Positions 7,769-17,696 of a DNA stretch of 64,000 bases are shown here, in pieces. Position numbers and translations under genes: made by a program. The DNA lies in the NCBI GenBank assembly GCA_910588645.1, contig CAJUOY010000004.1:34425-98424 (forward strand), in the 5' to 3' direction. A model generated the notes under the pieces. It saw only the letters and a program-made list of their open reading frames with translations. It ran no database searches and was not told where the DNA came from. Positions within the stretch are counted from its first letter, which is position 1. Every line of letters starts with the position of its first letter. The DNA comes from an uncultured Christensenellaceae bacterium. GTDB taxonomy: Bacteria; Bacillota; Clostridia; Christensenellales; Borkfalkiaceae.

Positions 7769-9688
7769 ATGAAAAAGGTTATTTCTAAACCGCATTTTAT
7801 ATTAGCGGCAATCATCGTTTTACTGTTAACCGCGGCAGCAATCTTTTTCCCGTTTACGGGTAATTCGCTTACCGCAAACGCCTCCGACAATTCTTACGGA
7901 GGAGAATACTCTTTCTATTACGAAGAATTCAACGTAGACTATTCTATAAAATCCAACCGCGAAATAAGGATACGCGAAGAACTTACCGTACATTTCACCG
8001 GTTTGAGAAGCACGGGCTTTATGCGCGATATTCCCGTAAACGCGGGCGAGCTTGTAAGGAACATAAAAGTAAGCGAAATCAAAGACGGACAATCGGTCAG
8101 CGTCGATTATTCAGTGGAAGATTACAGCGATGTAAACAACACGGAATACATAACGGTTGACATAGGCGACCGTACAAACAAGACCAAGAAAATTCACACT
8201 TATATTTTGGAGTATACCTACTGTCTCACCAAGGCCCAGGAAGGAGAAAATAAATTAATCCTTAACGTTATAGGCCCTCAGGACAGAAAGGTTATTAGCG
8301 CCGACGTCAAGATAACCGTGCCTGAAGGATTTGTCAAGGGACAATACGGAGTGGGAAAAGTCGGTTCGGGAGATATAGATATGCTCCCTGAAATTTCCGA
8401 AGAAAACGGACTTACGGTACTGAAAACCAAAGGCATAGAGCTTCTATACAACGAAGGCATTACCTTTGATCTTGAATTCAAACCCGGTGCGCTTTCGACT
8501 TATACGGACTTTACTCCCTACATATTCATAATTGTGGCCGCAGTTATCTTACTTATACTCGTTGCGGTAAAGTTTCTGATGTTCAATAGGCGCAATCTTA
8601 CGCCTGTCGTGAATTTCGAAGCGCCCGAAAAACTCGATCCGCTGATGATGGGCAAGCTTATAGACAATACGGTAGATCAGGAAGACATATCCTCTATGAT
8701 ATTCTACTGGGCGGACAAGGGGTATCTTAAAATCAACCTTGACGATGAAAAGAATCCCGCTCTTATACGCATTGTTAAGGAACTCCCCGAAAACTCGCCC
8801 TCATATGAAAAGTTCCTCTTCAACGACCTTTTTGCGGGACGGGATCTGATCAATCCTAAAAACGTACCTAAAGATTTCTACAATACCGTAGCAAGCGTGA
8901 AAGCTGTAATAAACGGCAAAACCAAGGGACTCTATGAAAAGGCCAGTAAGATCGCGTCGATTATATTTGCCGCCTTGGCAGGAATAATATTGGCCGCTAC
9001 TCCGTTCATTATAGGAATAACCCAAATAAATTTATCCTATATTCAATTTATGCAGATATCGGCGGTAATTTTAATTCCCGTAATCTACGCATTGAGTACG
9101 ACGCTCAAAAATTATACCCACAAATATAAGATGAACAGTAAACTTATCTATATAGCGATACTGGCGGGATTGATAGTGATAATGTTCTTCGTTTACTGGC
9201 TCTTCACCCCGTCGGCAGTGGTCGGCACGATACCCAAAGTTCTGCTAACGCTGATTGCGGGGATAACGGCGGCGCTTGCCCCCACCCTGCTTACACGCAC
9301 CGAAAAATATAACGCTCAACTGGGCGAAATACTTGGCTTTAAGAACTTTATCAGTCTTGCGGAAAAAGACAGACTGGAAAAGATGATCGAAACCGATCCA
9401 CAGTTCTATTATCATATACTCCCCTATGCGCAGGTTTTGGGCGTTTCGGACGTATGGGAGGAAAAATTTGCAAGCATTACAATGCCTCCTCCTTCCTACG
9501 TGGTTTACTCGGGAGCTTACCGCGTAATGGAATTCCATATGATAAACAGAATATTGAGAAACTCGGCCGCAAGTTATGCATCCCATATGGCTCCGCCGAG
9601 AAACTCGTCATCGGGCGGAAGCGGACGCGGCGGCTTCGGCGGACACATCGGCGGCGGACACGGCGGCGGCGGTTCGAGAGGCAGATAA
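7769..9688 (+). CDS. DUF2207 domain membrane protein with glycine-rich tail
   Basis: A large (639-residue) predicted membrane protein of the DUF2207 family, function unknown, commonly paired with LemA. It has an N-terminal signal/membrane helix, an extracytoplasmic domain (EEFNVDYSIKSNREIRIREEL, typical of DUF2207), a membrane helix near the middle (YIFIIVAAVILLILVAV), a cytoplasmic stretch, two or three more helices, and a tail of Gly, Ser, Arg and His repeats (GGSGRGGFGGHIGGGHGGGG) that is characteristic of the family. I chose ATG 7769 because AAGGG precedes it; an in-frame ATG at 7730 would run through a hairpin and has no ribosome site. Confidence 0.88.
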   Translation: MKKVISKPHFILAAIIVLLLTAAAIFFPFTGNSLTANASDNSYGGEYSFYYEEFNVDYSIKSNREIRIREELTVHFTGLRSTGFMRDIPVNAGELVRNIKVSEIKDGQSVSVDYSVEDYSDVNNTEYITVDIGDRTNKTKKIHTYILEYTYCLTKAQEGENKLILNVIGPQDRKVISADVKITVPEGFVKGQYGVGKVGSGDIDMLPEISEENGLTVLKTKGIELLYNEGITFDLEFKPGALSTYTDFTPYIFIIVAAVILLILVAVKFLMFNRRNLTPVVNFEAPEKLDPLMMGKLIDNTVDQEDISSMIFYWADKGYLKINLDDEKNPALIRIVKELPENSPSYEKFLFNDLFAGRDLINPKNVPKDFYNTVASVKAVINGKTKGLYEKASKIASIIFAALAGIILAATPFIIGITQINLSYIQFMQISAVILIPVIYALSTTLKNYTHKYKMNSKLIYIAILAGLIVIMFFVYWLFTPSAVVGTIPKVLLTLIAGITAALAPTLLTRTEKYNAQLGEILGFKNFISLAEKDRLEKMIETDPQFYYHILPYAQVLGVSDVWEEKFASITMPPPSYVVYSGAYRVMEFHMINRILRNSAASYASHMAPPRNSSSGGSGRGGFGGHIGGGHGGGGSRGR

Positions 9689-9706
9689 CGGATTTTAAAC
9701 AGAATA

Positions 9707-9740
9707 AAAGCGTGACTTGTTTTAATTTAAGTCACGCTTT
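9707..9740. terminator. Terminator between the DUF2207 gene and rplI
   Basis: Stem AAAGCGTGACTT / AAGTCACGCTTT with an AT-rich loop and a T-rich tail on the plus side. It sits between convergent genes and can serve both. Confidence 0.85.
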
Positions 9741-9754
9741 ATTTTATTTTTAAA

Positions 9755-10198
9755 TTATTCGGCTTCTACGGAAACCTTTATCTTTGTGGAAATGCCTTCC
9801 ATAAGTTTTAATTCGACGTCGTACAGACCTACGGTCTTTATGGGGGAGGGCAAAACAACCTTCTTTTTATCTATCTGATACCCGGCAGCTATAAGCGAAT
9901 CCGAGATGTTTGCGCCAGTCACCGAGCCGAAAACCTTACCAGCCTGCCCCGCCTTTATCTTGACAGTAAACTGTTTGCCCGCTATTTCTTTGGCAAGCTC
10001 GCGCATTGCTTTGACTTCCTCCGCCTTGTGAAAGTCCGCGGCGGACTGCTTCATTTTGAGATCGTTGAGTTTAGCCGACGTTGCGACTTCCGCAAGGCCT
10101 TTTTTAATAAGAAAATTGCGCGCATAGCCCTCGTTTACGTCGATAACATCGCCTTTCTTGCCCTGACCTTTAACGTCCTGTAACAGTATAATTTTCAT
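9755..10198 (-). CDS. rplI: 50S ribosomal protein L9
   Basis: A 147-residue ribosomal protein. It begins [17 protein letters not shown] with the conserved [10 protein letters not shown] motif of the N-terminal domain, has the long central helix (about 40-75), and the C-terminal domain ([16 protein letters not shown]). The ATG at 10198 is preceded by CAGGAGGAAG; a longer in-frame extension to 10390 overlaps the divergent DUF1540 gene and its promoter area and is not coding. It stands alone here under its own promoter rather than with rpsF-ssb-rpsR. Confidence 0.98.
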   Translation of the reverse strand: MKIILLQDVKGQGKKGDVIDVNEGYARNFLIKKGLAEVATSAKLNDLKMKQSAADFHKAEEVKAMRELAKEIAGKQFTVKIKAGQAGKVFGSVTGANISDSLIAAGYQIDKKKVVLPSPIKTVGLYDVELKLMEGISTKIKVSVEAE

Positions 10199-10222
10199 AA
10201 CTTCCTCCTGTCGTCCGATTAT

Positions 10223-10251
10223 ATTGTAATAAAAATTTACGCGTTTGTCAA
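10223..10251 (-). promoter_or_regulatory. Sigma-A promoter of rplI
   Basis: On the minus strand, TTGACA (10251-10246), a 17-bp spacer and TACAAT (10228-10223). Confidence 0.65.
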
Positions 10252-10306
10252 GAGCGGCGCATATTTTGAAGCGTTCGGAACAAAATAATATCGGAGGGTA
10301 CAGATT

Positions 10307-10459
10307 ATGGAAAACGTAAATCACGATATCTCTTGCGACGTAGCAAAATGCAAATATAACCACGCAGGTTGCAACTGCACGCTCGACCACATCAAAGTCG
10401 GCTGCACTTGCAGCAATTCGGAATGCACTTGCTGCGAAAGCTATTCGGAAAAAGTTTAA
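10307..10459 (+). CDS. Small DUF1540 domain protein (cysteine-rich)
   Basis: A 50-residue, cysteine-rich protein of the DUF1540 type: an N-terminal [11 protein letters not shown] element, then [11 protein letters not shown], and a C-terminal cluster [11 protein letters not shown]. Proteins of this kind are common in Clostridia, have unknown function and are presumed to bind metal. It starts with ATG preceded by a strong GGAGGG ribosome site and ends just before a bidirectional terminator. It is too short for default gene calling at 60 residues and lies divergently next to rplI. Confidence 0.85.
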   Translation: MENVNHDISCDVAKCKYNHAGCNCTLDHIKVGCTCSNSECTCCESYSEKV

Positions 10460-10497
10460 TTTTTTAAACTATTTTCCAAAAGCCAAATCGTAAAAAG

Positions 10498-10527
10498 TCG
10501 CCCGTGATCGGATCCGATCACGGGCGA
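10498..10527. terminator. Perfect 30-base palindrome, bidirectional terminator
   Basis: TCGCCCGTGATCGGA followed by its exact reverse complement. It separates the DUF1540 gene from the convergent CvpA-like gene. The T-run is better on the minus side (CTTTTTAC). Confidence 0.8.
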
Positions 10528-10533
10528 TTGCTT

Positions 10534-11628
10534 TTAACCTAACCATTGCACCACGGGCAATACCTGAGGTACGCCGAACAGTGTCATCAGATTGTCGTTG
10601 ACGAAATACCCGGCGAACGAACCGCCCTTGAAATAGGACGAGAACGTCTCTATAAATCTGTATTTCTCCAAATCAGCCGTAAAAGGCTGCAATATATTTC
10701 CTATTACGAGGAGAATTCCGAGCGTTATCGCCACGGCGATTACAGAGCCCAATACTCCGTCGATAGAATAGAATAACTTGCTGTCCCTTGCATAACATAA
10801 GAGTTTTGGAACGAAAGCATTTATTATAAGCACAACAACAAGCATTAAAATGAATATCACGGCGGTTATTATAATCTTCGCGATCAACTCGCTTATAGAC
10901 TGCGCTTCCGCGCCCGCGAAAGAACTTATAAATTCGTTGACCTTGCCCGAAATAGAATCCTCTATTCCCTTGAAAGTCTGAACGTTGAAAGCAAGATTGT
11001 ACGATGCAATCCCCGCAAACACAACAAGACCGAGCATTATAAACGTCCATAGAACGTTTGAAATTCCGCTGTGATAGCCGCATTTGAGCGCAAGCAACAT
11101 CAGCGCAATATACATACAATCCATTAGATAGGGCTTAAACGCCGTGTAAGCTCCGCTCGTGTAAATGTCCTGCATACTCTCTACTATGGCCAGCTGGGAC
11201 ACGTCGAGGGCTACGAGTATAAACGCGGAGATCATTCCCGTGATCACGGCGCACTTTACGCCGAGCGTAAATCCGCCGAAAATAACGTCGAAAAATCCGC
11301 TGGGGCCTTTTTTACGCTTGCCCTGCGCCATTTTCTTTTCCTTGGAGCGGCGGAATATGGCGCGGAACATTCCCGAAGTCAAACGGAAAATAATCAGGAA
11401 CACCAATGCCAGAACGAGCGTTACAACTCCCGCTATAGCGAGGGTGCGTTCGTCCGTCACCATATTCTTTTTAAGAATTGCGCCGATAGGCAGCGTCAAC
11501 GCACAGGTAAGCAGATATTCCACTCCCCAGGACGACACCTTGGCGAAACCCTTTATCATGCCGACGATCATTCCGAGCAACGCCGAAAAAGCTATTGCGG
11601 AGATCACGGCTATGCCGATTACGTTCAT
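10534..11628 (-). CDS. CvpA-like polytopic membrane protein
   Basis: A 364-residue multi-pass membrane protein. The N-terminus (MNVIGIAVISAIAFSALLGMIVGMIKG...) and the repeated hydrophobic helices fit the CvpA/colicin V production protein family, often linked to cell-envelope or septal functions, but it is about twice the usual CvpA length. I count some seven to nine likely helices with a basic cytoplasmic loop near residues 93-110 (RSKEKKMAQGKRKKG). It has an AGAGG ribosome site and follows glnS, 11 bases after its stop, so the two are likely co-transcribed. The family assignment is moderate. Confidence 0.65.
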   Translation of the reverse strand: MNVIGIAVISAIAFSALLGMIVGMIKGFAKVSSWGVEYLLTCALTLPIGAILKKNMVTDERTLAIAGVVTLVLALVFLIIFRLTSGMFRAIFRRSKEKKMAQGKRKKGPSGFFDVIFGGFTLGVKCAVITGMISAFILVALDVSQLAIVESMQDIYTSGAYTAFKPYLMDCMYIALMLLALKCGYHSGISNVLWTFIMLGLVVFAGIASYNLAFNVQTFKGIEDSISGKVNEFISSFAGAEAQSISELIAKIIITAVIFILMLVVVLIINAFVPKLLCYARDSKLFYSIDGVLGSVIAVAITLGILLVIGNILQPFTADLEKYRFIETFSSYFKGGSFAGYFVNDNLMTLFGVPQVLPVVQWLG

Positions 11629-11639
11629 TTAATTACCTC

Positions 11640-13286
11640 TTATTTATTAAAGCTGTCTTTTAGCGAAACTATTTCCGAAAGCACTAATCCGCCGTCGCAG
11701 CTCTTTTTATAGTATCCCGTACGGAGAATTTGGAAAGGCGTATCGTCGACGCATTCCAAGAGATATGGCTCTGCCTTGCCCGCGCTCCTACGCTCGCTTT
11801 CGGGATCGAGCCTTTCGGCGTAATCCTGATCGGGATATTCCTCGTCCTTTAAAAGCGGCTTATAATGTCTGAACTCCGCGTCCTTGCCGTACTCGCAGTC
11901 AACCCACTGTACGACTCCCTTGGCTTTCACGGTGCATTCAGCTTTGCTGCCGCTCTTCGATTCGGGGAAGTAGGTGCAGAATACTTCTTCCACCTCTCCG
12001 TCCGCGCCGAGTTTGACGTCGTCGCAACGGACTATATAGGCGCCTTTGAGACGAACAGTACCGCCCCTTTGCAATCTCTTGTATTTTGGCGGAGGATCAA
12101 GCGAAAAATCGTCCCTGTCGATATATACGCTGCCCGTGAACTTAACGGGGCGCACTCCGTCCTCGGGACGCAGAGGATTTTTCTCGAAATCCAGCGTCTC
12201 TTCGCCGGCGTAATTTGTTATTGACAGTTTCAAAGGATTTAAAACGGCCATTGCGCGCTCAGCATTGGCATTCAGTTCGTCGCGTATACAACTGTCAAGT
12301 TGTGCCTGACTGACAACCGAATAAGCCTTTGCAACCCCCACGTCGGCGCAGAATTTTTTGAGCGCCTCGGGAGGAACTCCCCTGTTTTTAAGTCCCATTA
12401 TAGTAGGCATTCTGGGATCGTCCCAACCACTCACGAAGCCTTCGTCGACAAGCTTTTTAAGATAGCGTTTGGACATAAGCATATTCGTAATATTAAGCCT
12501 TGCAAACTCTATCTGTCTGGGCCTGGGAGCGGGAAAACCCGCCTTTTCCACAAACCAATTGTAAAGCGGACGGTGATTTTCAAATTCAAGCGAACAGAGC
12601 GAATGAGTGATCCCCTCTATTGCGTCCGATACGGGGTGGGCAAAATCGTACATAGGATAAATACACCACTTGTCCCCCGTCCTGTAATGAGGAACGTGCG
12701 CTATTCTGTAAATTATGGGATCGCGCATATTGACGTTAGGGGAAGCCATATCTATTTTCGCCCTCAAAGTCTTTGCGCCGTCGGGATATACTCCCTCTTT
12801 CATTTCGCGGAAGAGCTTTAAATTCTCCTCTACGCTCCTGCCGCGGTAGGGGGAAGGCTTACCCGCTTCCGTAAGCGTGCCGCGGGTTGCAGTAATTTCC
12901 TCCGCAGTAAGATCGCAGACGTAAGCGTTGCCGTCTAAAATATACTTTTCGGCAATTTCATACAACCTGTCGTAATAGTCGGAAGCGAATACCAGTTTAT
13001 CGTATTCGAAACCAAGCCATTTTATGGCGTCCACAATGGAATTTACGTACTCGTAATCCTCTTTGGCCGGATTGGTATCGTCCATTCTGAGATTGAGCGT
13101 ACCGTGATATTTATCCTTTACGCCGAAATTGATGCACATAGCCTTTACGTGGCCGATGTGCAGATACCCGTTGGGTTCGGGCGGGAAACGAACGTGAATT
13201 TCGTTACCTATACTCTCCAATTTACCCTGTTCGAGTTCTTCGTTTATGATCTGTTCTATAAAATTCGATGCCTCAGGAAGTTTCAT
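11640..13286 (-). CDS. glnS: Glutaminyl-tRNA synthetase
   Basis: A class I synthetase that charges tRNA-Gln directly. It has the HIGH motif at residues 43-46 (PPEPNGYLHIGH), the GlnRS-type KMSKS equivalent MSKR at 271-274, the MDDTNP motif that follows the HIGH region in GluRS/GlnRS, and a C-terminal beta-barrel anticodon-binding domain. The PPEPNGYLHIGHVK sequence and the two-barrel C-terminus mark GlnRS rather than GluRS. Length 548 matches E. coli GlnRS. Most Firmicutes lack this enzyme and use GluRS with GatCAB, so its presence is notable. Confidence 0.96.
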   Translation of the reverse strand: MKLPEASNFIEQIINEELEQGKLESIGNEIHVRFPPEPNGYLHIGHVKAMCINFGVKDKYHGTLNLRMDDTNPAKEDYEYVNSIVDAIKWLGFEYDKLVFASDYYDRLYEIAEKYILDGNAYVCDLTAEEITATRGTLTEAGKPSPYRGRSVEENLKLFREMKEGVYPDGAKTLRAKIDMASPNVNMRDPIIYRIAHVPHYRTGDKWCIYPMYDFAHPVSDAIEGITHSLCSLEFENHRPLYNWFVEKAGFPAPRPRQIEFARLNITNMLMSKRYLKKLVDEGFVSGWDDPRMPTIMGLKNRGVPPEALKKFCADVGVAKAYSVVSQAQLDSCIRDELNANAERAMAVLNPLKLSITNYAGEETLDFEKNPLRPEDGVRPVKFTGSVYIDRDDFSLDPPPKYKRLQRGGTVRLKGAYIVRCDDVKLGADGEVEEVFCTYFPESKSGSKAECTVKAKGVVQWVDCEYGKDAEFRHYKPLLKDEEYPDQDYAERLDPESERRSAGKAEPYLLECVDDTPFQILRTGYYKKSCDGGLVLSEIVSLKDSFNK

Positions 13287-13303
13287 ATGTTTTGCCTCAT
13301 TTA

Positions 13304-14965
13304 TCAGGACAATCCCGTAATATTTCCTTTTTCGTCTATATCTATGTGTTCCGCGCTGGGCGTTTTGGAAAGTCCGGGCATAAGCATTATCTCGCCCGCA
13401 ACCGCGACTATGAACCCTGCGCCGCCCTTGTAAATTATATCCCTTACCCTGATTTTGAAACCTGCGGGCCTTGCAAGCTTCTTTGCGTCGTCCGATAAGG
13501 AATACTGCGTCTTTGCTATGATTACGGGCAAGCCCTTTATACCCTTGCTCTCTATACCGGCTATCTTCGCAAGCGCTTCTTCGGTAAACTCCGCGCCGTC
13601 TCCGCCGTAAACTTTTTTGACAATGTCCTCTATCTTTTTGACGATACCGTCGTTAAGATTGTAGGAATAGCAAAGCTTTGAAGGCTTGTCGCACTCGGCG
13701 ATAACGGCCTCGGCAAGCTCCTTACCGCCCTCTCCGCCCTTTAAGAACACGTCGGTAAACACTGCCTTTACGCCGGCCTTTTCACAGGCTTCCATAACCG
13801 TTTCGATTTCCGCGGGCGTATCCGTAAAGAACCTGTTCATAGCTACTATCGCGGGCTTTTTAAATACTCCCGTTATATTCTCTATATGCTTTATAAGATT
13901 GGGAAGCCCCGCCTTCAAAGCGGTAAGATTTTCTTCCGTCAGAGAAGTTTTATCCGCGCCGCCGTGAAGCTTTAACGCGCGGACCGTTGCAACTATTACA
14001 ACGCAGTCGGGCTGAATACCCGCTATTCTGCACTTGGTGTCCAAAAATTTCTCCGCTCCGAGATCGGCTCCGAAGCCCGCTTCCGTTACGGCATAATCGG
14101 CAAGAGTCATCGCCGTATGAGTTGCGCGCACAGAATTACAACCGTGAGCTATATTTGCAAACGGCCCCCCGTGAACTATTGCGGGAGTGCCCTCGAGCGT
14201 CTGCACGAGGTTGGGCTTTATCGCGTCCTTCAACAACGTAGCCATAGCGCCGTCCGCCTTTATCTGACGGGCGCGGACGTAATCGCCATTCTCGTCTATA
14301 CCTACGACTATATCGCCTATCCGCTTTTTCAGATCCTTTAAATCGGCGGCCAGACAGAGTATAGCCATTACTTCGCTTGCGGCAGTTATTTCGAAACCTT
14401 CCGCCCTGTCGTAGCTTGCACAGCCCTTCATATTGCCCGCGGGATTATGTAAAGTGACATCCCGCAAAGCCCTGTCGTTCATATCCATACATCTGCGGAA
14501 ATAAACTTCCTTTATTTTAAGGGCGTTGCCGCGCAAAATATGGTTGTCTATCATCGCGCACAATAAATTATTTGCCGCGGTTATCGCGTGCAGGTCGCCC
14601 GTGAAATGCAGATTTATGTCCGACATAGGCACAACCTGTGCATAGCCGCCGCCGGCCGCTCCGCCCTTAATTCCGAATACGGGACCTAAGGAAGGTTCGC
14701 GCAGTGCAAGGCAAACTTTTTTACCGAGCGCGGACATACCGTCGGCAAGCCCTATCGAAACGGTGGTCTTGCCCTCGCCGCCCGCTGTGGGATTGATTGC
14801 GGTCACAAGTACGAGCTTGGACTTGGGGTTAACTTTTTCAAGATTGATCTTCGCCTTATACTTGCCGTAGAGTTCGAGATCGTCCTCGTTAAGTCCGAGT
14901 TTTTGCGCAATTTCGCGCACGTCTTTCATTTTACAGCTTTCCGCTATCTGAATATCCGAGAGCAT
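13304..14965 (-). CDS. fhs: Formate-tetrahydrofolate ligase
   Basis: Makes 10-formyl-tetrahydrofolate from formate, ATP and THF, feeding purine synthesis and, in acetogens, the methyl branch of acetyl-CoA synthesis. The 553 residues match the family. The ATP-binding loop is TAINPTAGGEGKTTVSIGL (about 55-73), and other blocks such as REPSLGPVFGIKGGAAGGGYAQ are clear. It starts at ATG 14965 with an AAGGTG ribosome site. glnS follows after 17 bases on the same strand. No other Wood-Ljungdahl gene is in the window. Confidence 0.98.
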   Translation of the reverse strand: MLSDIQIAESCKMKDVREIAQKLGLNEDDLELYGKYKAKINLEKVNPKSKLVLVTAINPTAGGEGKTTVSIGLADGMSALGKKVCLALREPSLGPVFGIKGGAAGGGYAQVVPMSDINLHFTGDLHAITAANNLLCAMIDNHILRGNALKIKEVYFRRCMDMNDRALRDVTLHNPAGNMKGCASYDRAEGFEITAASEVMAILCLAADLKDLKKRIGDIVVGIDENGDYVRARQIKADGAMATLLKDAIKPNLVQTLEGTPAIVHGGPFANIAHGCNSVRATHTAMTLADYAVTEAGFGADLGAEKFLDTKCRIAGIQPDCVVIVATVRALKLHGGADKTSLTEENLTALKAGLPNLIKHIENITGVFKKPAIVAMNRFFTDTPAEIETVMEACEKAGVKAVFTDVFLKGGEGGKELAEAVIAECDKPSKLCYSYNLNDGIVKKIEDIVKKVYGGDGAEFTEEALAKIAGIESKGIKGLPVIIAKTQYSLSDDAKKLARPAGFKIRVRDIIYKGGAGFIVAVAGEIMLMPGLSKTPSAEHIDIDEKGNITGLS

Positions 14966-15085
14966 AATTCACCTTATAATATAAAGAATACTTTTTTATT
15001 ATACCATATGAGCGGCGGTTTGCATATTGTTTGACCGCATTTTTTTTGAATTTTTAAAAAAAATCGGGCAAGTATTACGGATAAC

Positions 15086-15114
15086 TTGACTTGACAGGCA
15101 AATTTATTTAAAAT
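15086..15114 (+). promoter_or_regulatory. Probable sigma-A promoter of glyQS
   Basis: TTGACT (15086-15091), a 17-bp spacer and TAAAAT (15109-15114). No T-box leader (no AGGGTGG..CCGCG-like element) is seen before this synthetase gene. Confidence 0.5.
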
Positions 15115-15147
15115 TACTTTAAAAACAAACGGACACGGTGAATAATT

Positions 15148-16551
15148 ATGGCAGATAAAAAGAGAGCCGTTACTCAGGAAAAACTGGTAGCGCTTTGCAA
15201 AAACAGAGGGTTTATTTTCCCCGGAAGCGAAATTTACGGCGGACTTGCAAACACCTGGGACTTCGGTCCCTTGGGCGTTGAATTTAAAAATAACGTAAAA
15301 AAAGCCTGGTGGAAGAAATTCATTCAGGAGAGCGGTTTGAATACGGGACTCGACTGCGCTATACTTATGAACCCCCGCACATGGGTTGCCTCAGGACATC
15401 TCGGAGGATTTTCCGATCCGCTTATGGACTGCAAGAGCTGTAAGGCAAGGCACAGAGCAGACAATCTTATTGAAGACTACTGCAAGAAGCACAACCTCGA
15501 TATAAAGGTGGAAAGTATGGACAACGAACAGCTCGAAGCCTTTATAAGCCAAAAGAAGATAGTCTGCCCCGTCTGCGGAAAGAGCGATTTTACTTCCATA
15601 AGAAAGTTCAACCTTATGTTCAAAACATTTCAGGGCGTCACCGAGGACAGCGTAAACACCGTATACCTCCGCCCCGAAACCGCACAGGGTATATTCGTAA
15701 ATTTCAAGAACGTACAGAGAGCTTCGAGAATGCGCGTACCATTCGGTATAGGTCAGATAGGCAAATCTTTCCGCAACGAAATCACTCCCGGAAACTTTAT
15801 ATTCCGCGTGCGCGAATTCGAGCAGATGGAACTTGAATTTTTCTGTAAGCCAGGAACAGACCTCGAATGGTTCTCATACTGGAAAGACTACTGCAAAAAC
15901 TTCTTACTTTCGCTCGGCATCAAGGAAGAAAACTTAAAACTCAGAGACCATTCTCCCGAAGAGCTGTGCTTCTACTCCAAGGCGACGACAGACTTCGAGT
16001 ATAACTTTGCTTTCGGCTGGGGCGAGCTGTGGGGCATTGCCGACAGAACGGATTACGACCTCAAACAGCACCAGACGGAGAGCGGCGAAAATATGGAATA
16101 CACCGATCCCGTCACGAACGAAAAATACGTGCCCTACGTCATAGAGCCCTCTCTCGGCGTAGAGAGATGCGTACTGGCTCTGCTTACGGACGCTTACGAC
16201 GAGGAAGTTCTCGACGCAGAGAAGAACGACGTGAGAACGGTTATGCGTTTCCACCCCTTCCTTGCGCCCTATAAGGCGGCGGTTCTGCCCCTGCAAAAGG
16301 GACTTTCCGACAAGTCCGACGAAGTGTACAAAAAGCTCTGCAAAAAGTTTTCCGTTACGTACGACGTAACGGGCTCCATAGGAAAGCGCTATCGCAGACA
16401 GGACGAAATAGGTACTCCTTTCTGTATAACTATAGACTTCGATACCTTAAACGACGACACGGTAACCGTACGCAACCGCGACACCATGGAACAGATTCGT
16501 CTTAAAATCGAAGAACTCGAAGTGTATATTGAAAAAAGCCTTGAATTTTAA
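15148..16551 (+). CDS. glyQS: Glycyl-tRNA synthetase, homodimeric type
   Basis: A class II synthetase of the alpha2 type found in archaea, eukaryotes and many Firmicutes, not the GlyQ/GlyS tetramer. At 467 residues it is about the expected length. Landmarks are GSEIYGG and [13 protein letters not shown] at the start, the zinc-type insert ([23 protein letters not shown]), motif 2 ([23 protein letters not shown]) and motif 3 ([14 protein letters not shown]). The C-terminus is the anticodon-binding domain. It ends at a strong terminator. Confidence 0.98.
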   Translation: MADKKRAVTQEKLVALCKNRGFIFPGSEIYGGLANTWDFGPLGVEFKNNVKKAWWKKFIQESGLNTGLDCAILMNPRTWVASGHLGGFSDPLMDCKSCKARHRADNLIEDYCKKHNLDIKVESMDNEQLEAFISQKKIVCPVCGKSDFTSIRKFNLMFKTFQGVTEDSVNTVYLRPETAQGIFVNFKNVQRASRMRVPFGIGQIGKSFRNEITPGNFIFRVREFEQMELEFFCKPGTDLEWFSYWKDYCKNFLLSLGIKEENLKLRDHSPEELCFYSKATTDFEYNFAFGWGELWGIADRTDYDLKQHQTESGENMEYTDPVTNEKYVPYVIEPSLGVERCVLALLTDAYDEEVLDAEKNDVRTVMRFHPFLAPYKAAVLPLQKGLSDKSDEVYKKLCKKFSVTYDVTGSIGKRYRRQDEIGTPFCITIDFDTLNDDTVTVRNRDTMEQIRLKIEELEVYIEKSLEF

Positions 16552-16560
16552 CCAATACAA

Positions 16561-16594
16561 AAAGCGGGCGGCAAGTTGACTTGCCGCCCGCTTT
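16561..16594. terminator. Bidirectional terminator after glyQS
   Basis: Stem AAAGCGGGCGGCAAG / CTTGCCGCCCGCTTT with loop TTGA, between convergent genes. Confidence 0.9.
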
Positions 16595-16597
16595 ATT

Positions 16598-17662
16598 TTA
16601 TTCTTTCTTATCGTTGTTGCCGAAGATATATTTATCCGCGGCCGACATACCTATTTTCTTAGCCACGCCGATGAAACGGCTTTTCAAAGTCTGCTTTTGA
16701 GGCTTTTCGGGTTCCTCCACACTACCCTCAAAGGGCAGATCTTTACAGGGATCGAACGTGACATAACCGCATTCCTCCGCATAAGCGAACACGTTTTTCA
16801 GCACGCCTTCAAGCAAAAGTTTATCCTCTTCAGGCGCGCGGTCCACAAGGCTTAAAAGCGCCGCAGGCTTTATTGAGTTTATGTATTTGGCTCCGAGCTG
16901 GGGTATAACATATTTATCGATAAGCACGCCTATATCGTCGAAATACTTGCTTGACACCTTCTTTACCGCGCCCTCGCGCACGTCGCCCGATACCGCCAAA
17001 ACGTACCACTCGGAAACTACCTTTGAAAAGCGGCACTTTACTTTTACGGGGGAAAGAAGCCACCTGACAAGCTTTCCCATACCGCCGAATAACAGGGGCA
17101 GTATTTGGAATATGAGAGTAATTATCGACAGCACTACGATCAAAATATCAAGCGCGATATTCTGCGCAGATAGCTGGCCGCCTATACCCGAAAGCACTAT
17201 AGCCGCAATGGATACCGCAAGTGCAATGAGTCTTACGCAAACCTTGAATACCTTTAAAGTTCGCTTATACCTTATCATCTTTTTTGCGCCGACTTTTCCG
17301 CTTACACCGTACACGATAAGAAAGACCGCAAGCAACAGCGCGTAAACGCCAAGCATACTGTACATCACTATCTCTATCTGAAAATCCAGTTTGCGAGTAA
17401 GTGAAGTGAAAAGAACGAACGCCGTATACAGCATCATAAAAACGGTGCTGACGGACAGGGTAAGAATATCCAGTCTTCTGGAAATTACGGCTCGGTTGGC
17501 GTATACGTTTTTAATGAAACATCTTATATCGTAAACGTCCTTTGCAAGAGTGAAACTTTCCTCCGCCGTTATGGTATGTCTTACCTTTACAACTTCCTCT
17601 TCCTGCCTTTCCGTATTTTCAGAAGGATTGTCGGACTTGCCGTTTTCAGGTTTATTTTTCAT
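16598..17662 (-). CDS. Hypothetical membrane protein
   Basis: I do not recognise this 354-residue protein. It has an acidic, low-complexity N-terminus rich in Asn, Glu and Ser, then four likely membrane helices roughly at 65-87, 98-120, 143-165 and 170-196, and a cytoplasmic C-terminal domain with a basic end (TLKSRFIGVAKKIGMSAADKYIFGNNDKKE). A strong GGAGGTGG ribosome site precedes the ATG. It lies 34 bases downstream of the ABC-F gene on the same strand. No enzymatic motif is evident. Confidence 0.75.
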   Translation of the reverse strand: MKNKPENGKSDNPSENTERQEEEVVKVRHTITAEESFTLAKDVYDIRCFIKNVYANRAVISRRLDILTLSVSTVFMMLYTAFVLFTSLTRKLDFQIEIVMYSMLGVYALLLAVFLIVYGVSGKVGAKKMIRYKRTLKVFKVCVRLIALAVSIAAIVLSGIGGQLSAQNIALDILIVVLSIITLIFQILPLLFGGMGKLVRWLLSPVKVKCRFSKVVSEWYVLAVSGDVREGAVKKVSSKYFDDIGVLIDKYVIPQLGAKYINSIKPAALLSLVDRAPEEDKLLLEGVLKNVFAYAEECGYVTFDPCKDLPFEGSVEEPEKPQKQTLKSRFIGVAKKIGMSAADKYIFGNNDKKE

Positions 17663-17696
17663 AATCGAACCACCTCCGAATATGTTTTTTACAATT

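Noticed and set aside
9755..10390. 211-residue version of L9
   Set aside because: The extra 64 N-terminal residues cross the rplI promoter and the divergent DUF1540 gene; the family start with its CAGGAGG site is at 10198.
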